A DNA stretch of 27,070 nucleotides, from positions 1-27,070 of IMG/VR virus record IMGVR_UViG_3300009168_000097; one strand, given 5' to 3'. The DNA is from a virus. The position numbers were made by a program, and so were the translations under genes. Under the pieces are notes generated by a model that saw only the letters and a list, made by a program, of their open reading frames with translations, did not search any database and had not been told where the DNA came from. Each line of letters begins with the position of its first letter. The stretch's first letter is position 1. This document shows positions 15,070 through 21,630 of the stretch, piece after piece.

Positions 15070-16421
15070 AATATATTTTTTTTAATATTTATTACTTGCC
15101 CCGTGAGATTACTTAACAATACCGATAATGATTTTTTTGCCACTACTTCAGGACTTAAAAGGCTTTCTTCTGGTTCATTACTGAAATGTTTTATTCTCAT
15201 TGGTGTTTTTGTACGTTCTGGACAAATACAATTCACTTTAATATCATATTCCTTCCATTCCTCAGCTATTGCCTGGGTGAAATTAACAACAGCCGCTTTA
15301 CAAGATGAATAAATGCTATATTGAGAACGTCCCCGCATATAGGAACTTGAGGTAAAAAGCAATAATTGTCCTTTCGATTCTTTAAGATATTCGAATGATT
15401 CTTTGGCAATATTGATATTTCCTGTATAATTGGTGTGAATCATTTCATGAATAGTATAGTAACTTGTTTTTATCAAGTCATTTATATGAAGTATAGCAGC
15501 CGTATTAATAACATAATCAATCCTTCTAAATTCAGAATGAACAAATTCTAATTCAATATTTATAGATTCTTTATTAATAATATTAATTTGATTTCGACTA
15601 AATGAAATTACTTTTGCCCCGTTAAGAATAGCAAGTCTTTTTATTTCTAATCCTATACCGGAATTCCCGCCAAAGATTATTATAACCTTATCCTTTAAAT
15701 TTTCTAAAGGCATTTCATTGATTAATTCATATTGCTTTAGCTGAAAAAGTTTATCAGCAGTAAACAAATCAATATCATAGGTTATCTTGATATTGTTTTC
15801 AGATCCGTTGACTATGTAAATTGGTTCATTAGGAAGGTACTTTTTAACCACGGAGCAATCATCAGTTAATTTAAAATCATAGTCATTCAATGCCAAATCG
15901 TATGCTTTTTTAATAGTTTCAATTTTAAAACCTTGCGGAGTCTGGCCCCTTCTCAATAATCTTCTTTCAGGTATTGATTTAATAATATTTTCATCTATTT
16001 CAATTACGGTGTCAGTTGGAATAATGGCTACATCAACAGCGTTATAATGTTTTAAGGCTTCGATAACATCATTTATAATTTTGTCAGTTACAAACGGCCT
16101 CACAACATCATGGAATAGGATATTATAATCAGGATTATTTCTGTAATAAAGAATAGCTTTAAGGCTTGAAAGGTTCCTGGTTTTACCGCCCTTTAAAACC
16201 TTTTTAACCTTTGTAAAATTGTTTGCTTCGATTATTTTCTCAGATTCTTTTATATAACCGGGATGCATAACCACAACAATCTCATTGATCAATTCATTGT
16301 TTTGAAAAACCTCTAAAGTATGTTCTAATATTGTTTTGCCAGCTATTCTAATAAACTGTTTTGGTATATCGGAATTTAACCTATATCCATTACCACCGGC
16401 AAGTATTACGGCTATATTCAT
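15066..16421 (-). CDS. bifunctional CDP-ribitol synthase: cytidylyltransferase-reductase fusion
   Basis: A 451-residue two-domain enzyme. Residues 1-235 are an IspD/TarI-type cytidylyltransferase: LAGGNGYRLNSDIPKQF (7-23, nucleotide loop), DVVRPF (105-110), TPQGF (161-165), and DD near 187. Residues 240-451 are a short-chain dehydrogenase: GGNSGIG (251-257), NTAA (306-309), Ser359/360, and the catalytic pair Tyr371/Lys375 in YSIYSSCKAA. This architecture matches Bcs1 of Haemophilus influenzae, which reduces ribulose 5-phosphate to ribitol 5-phosphate with NADPH and then makes CDP-ribitol from CTP. IspD alone would not carry the reductase. It overlaps the transferase gene by four bases (ATGA), so product and user are made together. 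Confidence 0.88.
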   Translation of the reverse strand: MNIAVILAGGNGYRLNSDIPKQFIRIAGKTILEHTLEVFQNNELINEIVVVMHPGYIKESEKIIEANNFTKVKKVLKGGKTRNLSSLKAILYYRNNPDYNILFHDVVRPFVTDKIINDVIEALKHYNAVDVAIIPTDTVIEIDENIIKSIPERRLLRRGQTPQGFKIETIKKAYDLALNDYDFKLTDDCSVVKKYLPNEPIYIVNGSENNIKITYDIDLFTADKLFQLKQYELINEMPLENLKDKVIIIFGGNSGIGLEIKRLAILNGAKVISFSRNQINIINKESINIELEFVHSEFRRIDYVINTAAILHINDLIKTSYYTIHEMIHTNYTGNINIAKESFEYLKESKGQLLLFTSSSYMRGRSQYSIYSSCKAAVVNFTQAIAEEWKEYDIKVNCICPERTKTPMRIKHFSNEPEESLLSPEVVAKKSLSVLLSNLTGQVINIKKNIL

Positions 16422-17557
16422 TTTGTCAAAAATTCGTGAATTCTTTTGCAGTTATTTTGATCGTGATATAAATAAAAATTATCAATCATTTTTTTATTAT
16501 TCATTATTCGATATTCCAAATATAATGAAATACTATCAATTAAATCAAATTGATTTTTTATACACCACTCGGTAAAATTTTTATAGTCAAATAATAATCC
16601 TTTAGATTTTTGATACTTTTCGAGATCATAAGGAATAAATATAATAGGCTTATTAAATGGCAGAAAATCAAAAAATACTCCAGAATAATCAGTTATCAAA
16701 ATGTTAACAAAAGGTAATAATTCAACAATATCAGGGAAAACAGATTGATCAGCAAGTATTATTCTTTCACTTAAAAACGGCTTTACATTATTAATTTCTT
16801 CTTTGTGGCATCGGAGTAAAATAACCGCATCCTGTTCATTTAAAAAATCATTAATACACTTCAGGTTAAAATCATCAAATGGGAAAAACTTAGTTCCATA
16901 ATTGCGCCATGTCGGAGCATAAAGGATTACTTTTTTATTCAGATAATCATATTTACTTTTGGGCTTTGGCCTGTGTGTTGCTTTAAAAATAACATCATTG
17001 CGTGGAGAACCTGTTATTAAAATATTATCAAATGAAATATCAAAAGCTGATTTTAAAATGAACTTCTCGATTGTACTGCTGCAAGTACAATAAGTATATT
17101 TCTGTAATAACTTCGATTTAAACCAGATATTAAATTGTTTTGTAAGTTTTCCTATGCGTTTCATTGGTATCCCATGCCCTAAATACACAATGTTTTTCTG
17201 TTTTGAGTTTAAAAAATATGGAAAGAACTCGGTTTTACTTGTGCCATAAGAAATGATAATTGTTTTTGACCTTAAAAATATTAATAAACCTTTGAACGAT
17301 AAGTAATAATATGCTTTGCCTGGATATGTTTGTTTCATTTTCAGGTATAAGGATTTATTTTTTAGCAGTAAAATTGAATTTGTATCATTTTCATTAATCA
17401 TATATTTAAAAAGATAACGGGAATTATCATAAAATACGGCTTCAGTATGAAAAAATAGAATGATATTTTTATCCTTTCTCACAAAATTTAGCAGGGTAAA
17501 AAGTATATTTTGCAGGGGTGAAACTATCAATACCGTTAATATTTTTTTGATACTCAT
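16418..17557 (-). CDS. CDP-glycerol/CDP-ribitol polyol-phosphate transferase (TagB/TagF/TarL family)
   Basis: A 379-residue single-domain glycerophosphotransferase (PF04464 type), close to TagB in length and shorter than TagF. Family motifs are GHGIP (127-131, catalytic His128), ITGSPRND (181-188), YAPTWR (213-218), LLRCHKEE with His251, and TDYSGVFFDFLPF (289-301) followed by KPIIFIPYD. These enzymes move a polyol phosphate from a CDP donor to a lipid-linked or glycan acceptor at the membrane. The start is hydrophobic (IKKILTVLIVSPLQNILFTL), which suits monotopic membrane attachment. The adjacent synthase would supply CDP-ribitol, so ribitol-phosphate transfer is the best guess. The acceptor is unknown: host surface glycan, capsule, or virion. 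Confidence 0.88.
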   Translation of the reverse strand: MSIKKILTVLIVSPLQNILFTLLNFVRKDKNIILFFHTEAVFYDNSRYLFKYMINENDTNSILLLKNKSLYLKMKQTYPGKAYYYLSFKGLLIFLRSKTIIISYGTSKTEFFPYFLNSKQKNIVYLGHGIPMKRIGKLTKQFNIWFKSKLLQKYTYCTCSSTIEKFILKSAFDISFDNILITGSPRNDVIFKATHRPKPKSKYDYLNKKVILYAPTWRNYGTKFFPFDDFNLKCINDFLNEQDAVILLRCHKEEINNVKPFLSERIILADQSVFPDIVELLPFVNILITDYSGVFFDFLPFNKPIIFIPYDLEKYQKSKGLLFDYKNFTEWCIKNQFDLIDSISLYLEYRIMNNKKMIDNFYLYHDQNNCKRIHEFLTK

Positions 17558-17721
17558 AATGGAAATTTTTTATCGTTTTCAAGTTCTATTATCCTGTTTT
17601 CAAGTTCGTTTATTTTGGCAATCAAAATGTCTGTGATAATATTCACATCATTTTTCATTCCGTTTTTTCCGTTTAATTCCTTAGCTTTTAAAATAGCTTT
17701 TTCAAGTTCTTTGAAGTCCAT
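17554..17721 (-). CDS. 55-residue coiled-coil protein
   Basis: A small gene from ATG 17721 to TGA 17554. The peptide is a helical coiled coil (DFKELEKAILKAKELN at the start, AKINELENRIIELENDKK at the end). Its TGA overlaps the transferase ATG (ATGA), and its start lies inside the end of the upstream membrane-protein gene, so the cassette is continuous. Short coiled-coil proteins of this kind are common in Bacteroidota phages and have no known function. A bridging role for the membrane partners is a guess. Confidence 0.65.
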   Translation of the reverse strand: MDFKELEKAILKAKELNGKNGMKNDVNIITDILIAKINELENRIIELENDKKFPL

Positions 17722-17882
17722 AATTTTAGTATTAGTTTTTCAATCAAATGATAAATTCCCATAAATGAAATAAGCAAAATAACCAGACCAAAGAAAAATA
17801 TTGGCACAATCCAACAATTCCAAAGAATCCAAAATTTAGAAACCTTTGACCATTCGGTGTAACGAATTCCATTGTTAATCAT
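17688..17882 (-). CDS. small membrane protein of the CDP-ribitol cassette
   Basis: A 64-residue protein with a long hydrophobic central segment (WNCWIVPIFFFGLVILLISFMGIY), one helix or a tight hairpin, followed by a basic tail (KLWTSKNLKKLF). It overlaps the upstream membrane gene by four bases and the coiled-coil gene by 34 bases. No family is recognised. Confidence 0.65.
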   Translation of the reverse strand: MINNGIRYTEWSKVSKFWILWNCWIVPIFFFGLVILLISFMGIYHLIEKLILKLWTSKNLKKLF

Positions 17883-18193
17883 AGCTTATCAATATTTAAT
17901 CGAATGTGACGTATGTTTTCTTTCATTTCCCTTATTGCCGGATTTGTTTCGCTCAAATGGTTTTGCTCGTTTTCCTTAATTTTTAGCCGGGTGTCAACCC
18001 ATCCAATGAAACCCAGGACCAGAATATACAGGACAAACCAGAAAGGGATATAATACCAAGCCAAATAAGCAGACCAATTGAAATACTTTGCAGCTGCCAA
18101 AACGACAATAAACAGTTGTATTTTTGAAGCATAGCTTTGCGCCCGGTCTGCATAGACTTTGAAGCGGGCTAAGGTTTTAGAAAGGTTTTTCAT
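17879..18193 (-). CDS. two-pass phage membrane protein, first gene of the cassette operon
   Basis: A 104-residue protein. A basic amphipathic N-terminus (KTLARFKVYADRAQSYASK) precedes two hydrophobic helices (IQLFIVVLAAAKYF and YIPFWFVLYILVLGFIGW) and a charged C-terminal coiled coil ending in HIRLNIDKL. The layout resembles small membrane proteins found in many phages, sometimes called holin-like, but I cannot assign lysis because no lysin is seen. It is the first gene after a palindrome-bearing promoter region and is coupled by ATGA to the next membrane gene. Confidence 0.7.
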   Translation of the reverse strand: MKNLSKTLARFKVYADRAQSYASKIQLFIVVLAAAKYFNWSAYLAWYYIPFWFVLYILVLGFIGWVDTRLKIKENEQNHLSETNPAIREMKENIRHIRLNIDKL

Positions 18194-18238
18194 ACTGCTA
18201 AATTAAGTTAATTATCAATTCGTTATTAAAATAATTTT

Positions 18239-18252
18239 ATGATATTCGTCAG
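18239..18252 (-). promoter_or_regulatory. operator-like palindrome before the CDP-ribitol operon
   Basis: The site reads ATGATATTCGTCAG, followed by GTTTTTTT on the plus strand. Its first 13 bases are identical to the copy at 11411. It lies 46 bases upstream of the ATG at 18193. A -7-like element is weak here (TAATTAAC at 18207-18214, or TAATTTAG at 18198-18205). Confidence 0.6.
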
Positions 18253-18270
18253 GTTTTTTTATGAAACAAA

Positions 18271-18585
18271 TCATAAATATTTAATTTCCATTGTCATTTT
18301 AAAAGTTAAACCACAATCTTCCTTTTTTGGAAAATCATTAGTTGTAAAAAAACGAACTAAAAGTAAACCTAAATCTGAACCATCATTCCAAAACCAACTT
18401 TCACAATCATTAACATTTACGCATTTAATTCTCGGGAATTTCTTTTGCAGTTCATCTTCTAAATCAAAAAAATTTAATCCAACTCTTTCAAAAACTCTTT
18501 CAGTTATTACTCTTTTCTTTTCATCGAGTAAATTCATAGTTAATTTATTTATTGCTTCATACAAATGATCATGCATATTTTCCAT
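18271..18585 (-). CDS. hypothetical protein
   Basis: A 104-residue alpha/beta protein with no recognised family. Notable stretches are VFERVGLNFFDLEDELQKKF and ESWFWNDGSDLGLLLVRFFT in the centre, with a beta-strand C-terminus (FKMTMEIKYL). It is ten bases downstream of the DnaA-like gene and shares its transcript. The overlapping plus-strand frame is a shadow. Confidence 0.6.
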   Translation of the reverse strand: MENMHDHLYEAINKLTMNLLDEKKRVITERVFERVGLNFFDLEDELQKKFPRIKCVNVNDCESWFWNDGSDLGLLLVRFFTTNDFPKKEDCGLTFKMTMEIKYL

Positions 18586-18595
18586 ATCTTTAAAT

Positions 18596-19006
18596 TTAAA
18601 CGTTAAATAAGGCCATTCTTTCCACTATCTTATTATCAATACTACATTGTACTTGTTTTTTGATTTGGATGCGAGAAAACCCACTTTCCCGAAGCGTACG
18701 ATAACAATTTACGTTATTTTGAAACCTGCTTTTCTGATTGGTGAGTATTTTATGAATATTATTAAAGATAGTTCGATACTCTGATTCTGTATTAAAATAA
18801 TCATCAAACATTTTTAAACCCCTTAACACGGTTGCATGATCCCGGTTTACTTCTCGCCCTATTTCATAAAGGCTTTTCTTTGTTAATAGTTTGGCAAATT
18901 TATAATAAAATTGCCGGGCTGTAATGTTTTCTCTTTTTCTGGTTTCATAATCAGGGAGTAACATCAACTCATCCCAAATAATATTTTTTATTTCGTATAG
19001 TTCCAT
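18596..19006 (-). CDS. free-standing DnaA domain-IV DNA-binding protein
   Basis: A 136-residue protein whose residues about 28-68 match the DNA-binding domain (IV) of the initiator DnaA: ITARQFYYKFAKLLTKKSLYEIG followed by REVNRDHATVLRGL, where RDHATV is the base-reading signature (RDHxTV). There is no AAA+ ATPase region, so it cannot be a full DnaA. The C-terminal third is a second basic helical region (GFSRIQIKKQVQ). In phages such proteins may bind DnaA boxes to capture or block host initiation, or mark the phage origin; that is inference. It lies two genes from the replisome-organizer gene and has its own operator-bearing leader. Confidence 0.85.
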   Translation of the reverse strand: MELYEIKNIIWDELMLLPDYETRKRENITARQFYYKFAKLLTKKSLYEIGREVNRDHATVLRGLKMFDDYFNTESEYRTIFNNIHKILTNQKSRFQNNVNCYRTLRESGFSRIQIKKQVQCSIDNKIVERMALFNV

Positions 19007-19024
19007 TTTAGTTTAGATTTACAT

Positions 19025-19051
19025 TAAAGTTAAAATTATGATATTCATAAT
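19025..19051 (-). promoter_or_regulatory. promoter with imperfect operator before the DnaA-like gene
   Basis: TAACTTTA (19025-19032) is a seven-of-eight match to TAnnTTTG on the minus strand. An imperfect motif copy, ATGATATTCATAAT, lies at 19038-19051, much closer to the -7 element than in other copies. This geometry would favour repression over activation if the site is used. Confidence 0.45.
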
Positions 19052-19122
19052 AATAAACCACATTCCATGTAATAGTGTCGTTGACTGTCATCATTATAAA
19101 TTGGGTGCCTGGGTACATGGGT

Positions 19123-19641
19123 TTATTTTAAAAATTCTTTTATTCTTTCAGCTATTGGCATTAGTCTGTTATTTTTCGAATCATCCAAACCACGTTTTAA
19201 TTTCTTTGCTGATTCAAAACAAATCTTTTCAATTCGTTCATACATTCCTTCCGGCATGGCAATAATCTTTATTTTACCAGACTTTATATCTTCATCCCGT
19301 TTATTCATCTTTTCAATAAATTCATTCTGGCTTTTATTCTCATATTCCCGAAATCCATTTTTTAAATACTGAATGATAAACATGGCATTTATTGAAATCC
19401 TTTGAGTTTTTTGATCATAATTTAAGGCGAAGTTTTTTAACAGGCTTTCAAAAACAATAAATGGAACCCGGTTAAGCGGTTTGTTTTCTGCCAGTAAATC
19501 TGTGATGCGTTCTGACATTTTTACAATCCTTTCACACGAATAATTTTGATCAGTATCTTCGCAAATAATAGTGATATAATGCTGAAGGCAATCAAAAATA
19601 TTCTGGTTTGAATATTCCCGTATTTTTTTAAGTTCTTCCAT
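19123..19641 (-). CDS. hypothetical replication-module protein
   Basis: A 172-residue mostly helical protein (INAMFIIQYLKNGFREYENK in the centre, a basic C-terminal third ending in LMPIAERIKEFLK). No Walker motif is present, so it is not a DnaC-type ATPase loader. Because it overlaps the replisome-organizer gene by 14 bases, a helper role in helicase loading or initiator control is a fair inference from position only. Confidence 0.65.
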   Translation of the reverse strand: MEELKKIREYSNQNIFDCLQHYITIICEDTDQNYSCERIVKMSERITDLLAENKPLNRVPFIVFESLLKNFALNYDQKTQRISINAMFIIQYLKNGFREYENKSQNEFIEKMNKRDEDIKSGKIKIIAMPEGMYERIEKICFESAKKLKRGLDDSKNNRLMPIAERIKEFLK

Positions 19642-20428
19642 TTTGATTATATTTTGAAGGTATCTTTTTCATTTCTGCAATTCTTTCTTCAATAGATAAT
19701 ATTTTTTCCTTTGCCGGTTCGAAGGTTTGTTGACACCAAATCCCGGACCATGGAATATCATCTTTTGGCGATCCCATCCATTTATAAATTCCATGTAAAA
19801 ATTTTCCATCTGGTTTTAATTTTTTATAAGCATCAAACTGTTTTTTTAAATAGTCAGTTTGGTTTCTTTCCTGCATTACACTTACAAATGATTGAATATC
19901 AATAAAGGTTTTATAATTATTTAATTCATTGACTCTAAAAAATGAATGCATTTCTTTTATTATATTTAAACTTAATTGAGAAAATTCAAACGGATATTCT
20001 TTTTCTTCTTTTTCTTCTTTATTATTCTTTTCATTCTTGTTTGTTGTTAGTTGTTTGTTAGTCGTTTGTTGATCGCTTGTTAGTTGTTTGTTAGATTGTT
20101 TGTTAGTCGTTTGTTGGTATTCCTGGTAATCATCATATTTTAAAATAGTTATAATACTATATTGGTTTGTTGTTTGTATGTTGATTTCTCCGGTTTTTTC
20201 CAATCTCTTTAAACAAGTTCTCAAAGTCTGAAAACTTATTTTTGTTTTTTGATTGAGTGAATTTAATCCGGTTAAAATTTGACCACGTTCAATAATTACA
20301 CCTCTCCATTCTCCTTTTTCATGGTTTGCATTTATTAAAAGATGTATAAAAAGATGTACCATTTCACTTATATTATACCATTCCCAATCAGAAAACTTGC
20401 GATATAATTTTATCCATCCATCATTCAT
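19628..20428 (-). CDS. DnaD-like replisome organizer / replication initiator
   Basis: A 266-residue protein. The N-terminal winged-helix domain (about residues 1-105) opens with MNDGWIKLYRKFSDWEWYN and contains GQILTGLNSLNQKTKISFQT and LKRLEKTGEINIQTT, as in phage replisome organizers. A long polar linker (QTTNKQ repeats, then a run of E/K) leads to a C-terminal helical domain with GKFLHGIYKWMGSPKDD. These proteins bind the phage origin and recruit helicase. I chose ATG 20428; an in-frame upstream codon would add nine residues and place the start inside the leader ORF. Codons of the linker are direct repeats in the DNA. Confidence 0.85.
   Translation of the reverse strand: MNDGWIKLYRKFSDWEWYNISEMVHLFIHLLINANHEKGEWRGVIIERGQILTGLNSLNQKTKISFQTLRTCLKRLEKTGEINIQTTNQYSIITILKYDDYQEYQQTTNKQSNKQLTSDQQTTNKQLTTNKNEKNNKEEKEEKEYPFEFSQLSLNIIKEMHSFFRVNELNNYKTFIDIQSFVSVMQERNQTDYLKKQFDAYKKLKPDGKFLHGIYKWMGSPKDDIPWSGIWCQQTFEPAKEKILSIEERIAEMKKIPSKYNQNGRT
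20041..20117. repeat. direct repeats in the initiator linker, candidate origin iterons
   Basis: TTGTTAGTTGTTTGTTAG occurs at 20044-20061 and 20077-20094. TTTGTTAGTCGTTTGTTG occurs at 20054-20071 and 20099-20116. Spacings of 33 and 45 bases keep the reading frame and encode the Thr-Asn-Lys-Gln linker. As in lambda O, an initiator-gene repeat cluster can be the origin itself; here that is an inference. Confidence 0.5.
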
Positions 20429-20444
20429 AACAAAAAGATAAGCC

Positions 20445-20546
20445 CTAATAGGCAAAGAAAAACCCTGAGCGTACAGCCACGTGAAACTCAGGGTAATCTT
20501 CGCCCAAAAGGGCTATTTTATTAACTAAAAAAGTCGAATTATTCAT
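20445..20546 (-). CDS. 33-residue leader ORF upstream of the replication initiator
   Basis: Reading from ATG 20546 to TAG 20445 gives a 33-residue peptide whose second half is YPEFHVAVRSGFFFAY. The ATG lies about 17 bases from the expected transcription start, and the stop is 16 bases before the initiator ATG. Its codons for PEFHVAVRSGFF span a perfect eight-pair terminator-like hairpin. It may be a leader peptide for attenuation, or a chance frame over a structured RNA. The coincidence of promoter, ORF and terminator favours regulation. Confidence 0.5.
   Translation of the reverse strand: MNNSTFLVNKIALLGEDYPEFHVAVRSGFFFAY
20457..20494 (-). terminator. terminator-like hairpin inside the leader ORF
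   Basis: On the minus strand ACCCTGAG (20487-20494) pairs with CTCAGGGT (20462-20469) around a 17-base loop, and T residues follow. Just upstream, GCCCTTTTGGGC forms a second small hairpin near 20502-20513, and part of it (AGCCCT) could instead pair with AGGGCT near 20441-20446. The arrangement resembles an attenuator. Confidence 0.7.
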
Positions 20547-20569
20547 CTTGGCTATACTTTAATTCAATG

Positions 20570-20600
20570 CAAATATAACATTTTATTCCTTATCCTGAAA
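20570..20600 (-). promoter_or_regulatory. promoter of the replication-initiator mRNA
   Basis: TTTC (20597-20600), 19 bases, then TATATTTG (20570-20577) on the minus strand, a near-consensus Bacteroidota promoter. Expected start is near 20564. A looser palindrome, ATGAT-N6-ATCAT (20628-20643), lies about 65 bases upstream and overlaps the stop of the previous gene. Confidence 0.7.
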
Positions 20601-20635
20601 TATTTTAGTGTAAAAAAGTGTATAAAAATGATACA

Positions 20636-20899
20636 TTAATCATTAGTTTTAAATCGGTTCCTGTTGATGAATTTAGGAACTGAGTAAATAATAGGAATAC
20701 TCATTTGATCTTTCAGTTTCTTATTACATTCTATTTTGTAATATTTATAATTAATTTCCCTGGTTAATCTTTCCATTTCTTCCAGGTTTGGATTGCTATT
20801 TCTTTGCTTTTCAAGTTCCTTTATTTCTTCCAGAAGTTGTTTGTTTTCAGACTTCGAAAGGTCTGGCACCCGTGCATGGGATTTGTGAGTGTTTTTCAT
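20636..20899 (-). CDS. hypothetical coiled-coil protein
   Basis: An 87-residue basic protein with a strongly charged helical centre (ENKQLLEEIKELEKQRNSNP, then LEEMERLTREINYKYYKIEC) and a basic C-terminus (KFINRNRFKTND). No family is recognised. It is last in the operon that begins at the promoter near 21601 and overlaps the gene upstream by four bases (ATGA). Confidence 0.6.
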   Translation of the reverse strand: MKNTHKSHARVPDLSKSENKQLLEEIKELEKQRNSNPNLEEMERLTREINYKYYKIECNKKLKDQMSIPIIYSVPKFINRNRFKTND

Positions 20900-21096
20900 G
20901 ATTCCTTTATTTTAGTTTCAATTAAATCAGTTTCGAAAGGTGTCAAACCCTCGGTAATATCCTTATTACCTTTATACACGCTGTATTCATAACTCATTAA
21001 CTCTAAACCAGATTCATTGTCTGAATAGACTTTTAACCAGTCAACCTCGACTTCGAAGTCACTAATTATGGTTTTAAAAAATCCAAATTTGTTCAT
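20896..21096 (-). CDS. hypothetical acidic protein
   Basis: A 66-residue protein from ATG 21096 (MNKFGFFKTIISDFEVEVDW), rich in Glu, Asp and Tyr. A longer frame opens at 21171, but ATG 21096 sits in an ATGA overlap with the preceding stop, the pattern used by its neighbours, so I prefer it. No family is recognised. Confidence 0.6.
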   Translation of the reverse strand: MNKFGFFKTIISDFEVEVDWLKVYSDNESGLELMSYEYSVYKGNKDITEGLTPFETDLIETKIKES

Positions 21097-21284
21097 AATG
21101 ATAATGAATAAATGAGTAAACTTATTTGATTTGTACAATGCAGGTTTTGATTTTCGACATAATCCCGGCATTCTTTCACCATTTTAGCAGGGTTTTTAAT
21201 CCTTTTTTGGTATTCTAAAATTTTATCATAAACCTTAATTTTCTGGCTATGATATTCGATCTGTTCTTTAATGAAGTTTTCCAT
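21093..21284 (-). CDS. hypothetical helical protein
   Basis: A 63-residue helical protein with a basic N-terminal half (FIKEQIEYHSQKIKVYDK) and three or so cysteine/histidine residues in the second half (ECRDYVENQNLHC). Unknown function. It is 13 bases after the gene at 21298 and coupled by ATGA to the next gene. Confidence 0.6.
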   Translation of the reverse strand: MENFIKEQIEYHSQKIKVYDKILEYQKRIKNPAKMVKECRDYVENQNLHCTNQISLLIYSLSL

Positions 21285-21297
21285 TTTTAGTTATGTT

Positions 21298-21579
21298 TTA
21301 TTTTATTGTATGTAAAAATTCTCTATTGTTATCAATGAATAAAATTTGATCATTTGTTAAATTTTTAGCAATTTTTAAATAATCATTTGACATCATCGCA
21401 TATTCCGGCAGGTGTTCAACAAAAAATATAATGCTGCCATTTCCTGATTTTGTTAAAACATTATTAGAAAGCCCATTTGAAATTTGACGGGAGTATTCAA
21501 ACCAGGAGTATTTTGTTTTTTGGCTTAATTCCATAACCCTTTTTATTTCGCTCCAGTTTCTTTTTATAATTGCTATCAT
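21298..21579 (-). CDS. hypothetical protein with leader-defined start
   Basis: A 93-residue protein beginning MIAIIKRNWSEIKRVMEL. ATG 21579 is preceded by the leader AAAACCTAACTAAA, identical to that of the gene at 23830, and the promoter at 21601-21608 would start the mRNA around 21595. This rules out the earlier in-frame ATG at 21600, which lies upstream of that start. The protein is helical, with a segment reading SGNGSIIFFVEHLPEYAMMS. No family is recognised. Confidence 0.6.
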   Translation of the reverse strand: MIAIIKRNWSEIKRVMELSQKTKYSWFEYSRQISNGLSNNVLTKSGNGSIIFFVEHLPEYAMMSNDYLKIAKNLTNDQILFIDNNREFLHTIK

Positions 21580-21600
21580 TTTAGTTAGGTTTTGTTTCAT

Positions 21601-21608
21601 CAAATATA
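21601..21608 (-). promoter_or_regulatory. promoter -7 element
   Basis: TATATTTG on the minus strand, a perfect TAnnTTTG match, about 22 bases before the ATG at 21579. No clear TTTG at -33. The palindrome at 21631-21644 is centred 36 bases further upstream, the same geometry as in the lipoprotein operon (37 bases), which hints that the palindrome may stand in for the -33 box through an activator. Confidence 0.6.
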
Positions 21609-21630
21609 ATCCGGTTTATTGGATAAATTA

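Noticed and set aside
15066-15800. IspD as isoprenoid-pathway enzyme
   Set aside because: The cytidylyltransferase is fused to a reductase and sits next to a polyol-phosphate transferase, a context that fits CDP-ribitol and not methylerythritol phosphate.
12981-18193. A lysis cassette (holin plus endolysin)
   Set aside because: Several small membrane proteins are holin-like in size, but no lysozyme, amidase or peptidase motif is present in any neighbour, so naming holins would be unsupported.
18239-18568. Plus-strand frame of 109 codons
   Set aside because: Antisense of the 104-residue gene at 18271-18585; Ser/Lys/Phe-rich, starts inside an operator, and no other gene uses this strand.
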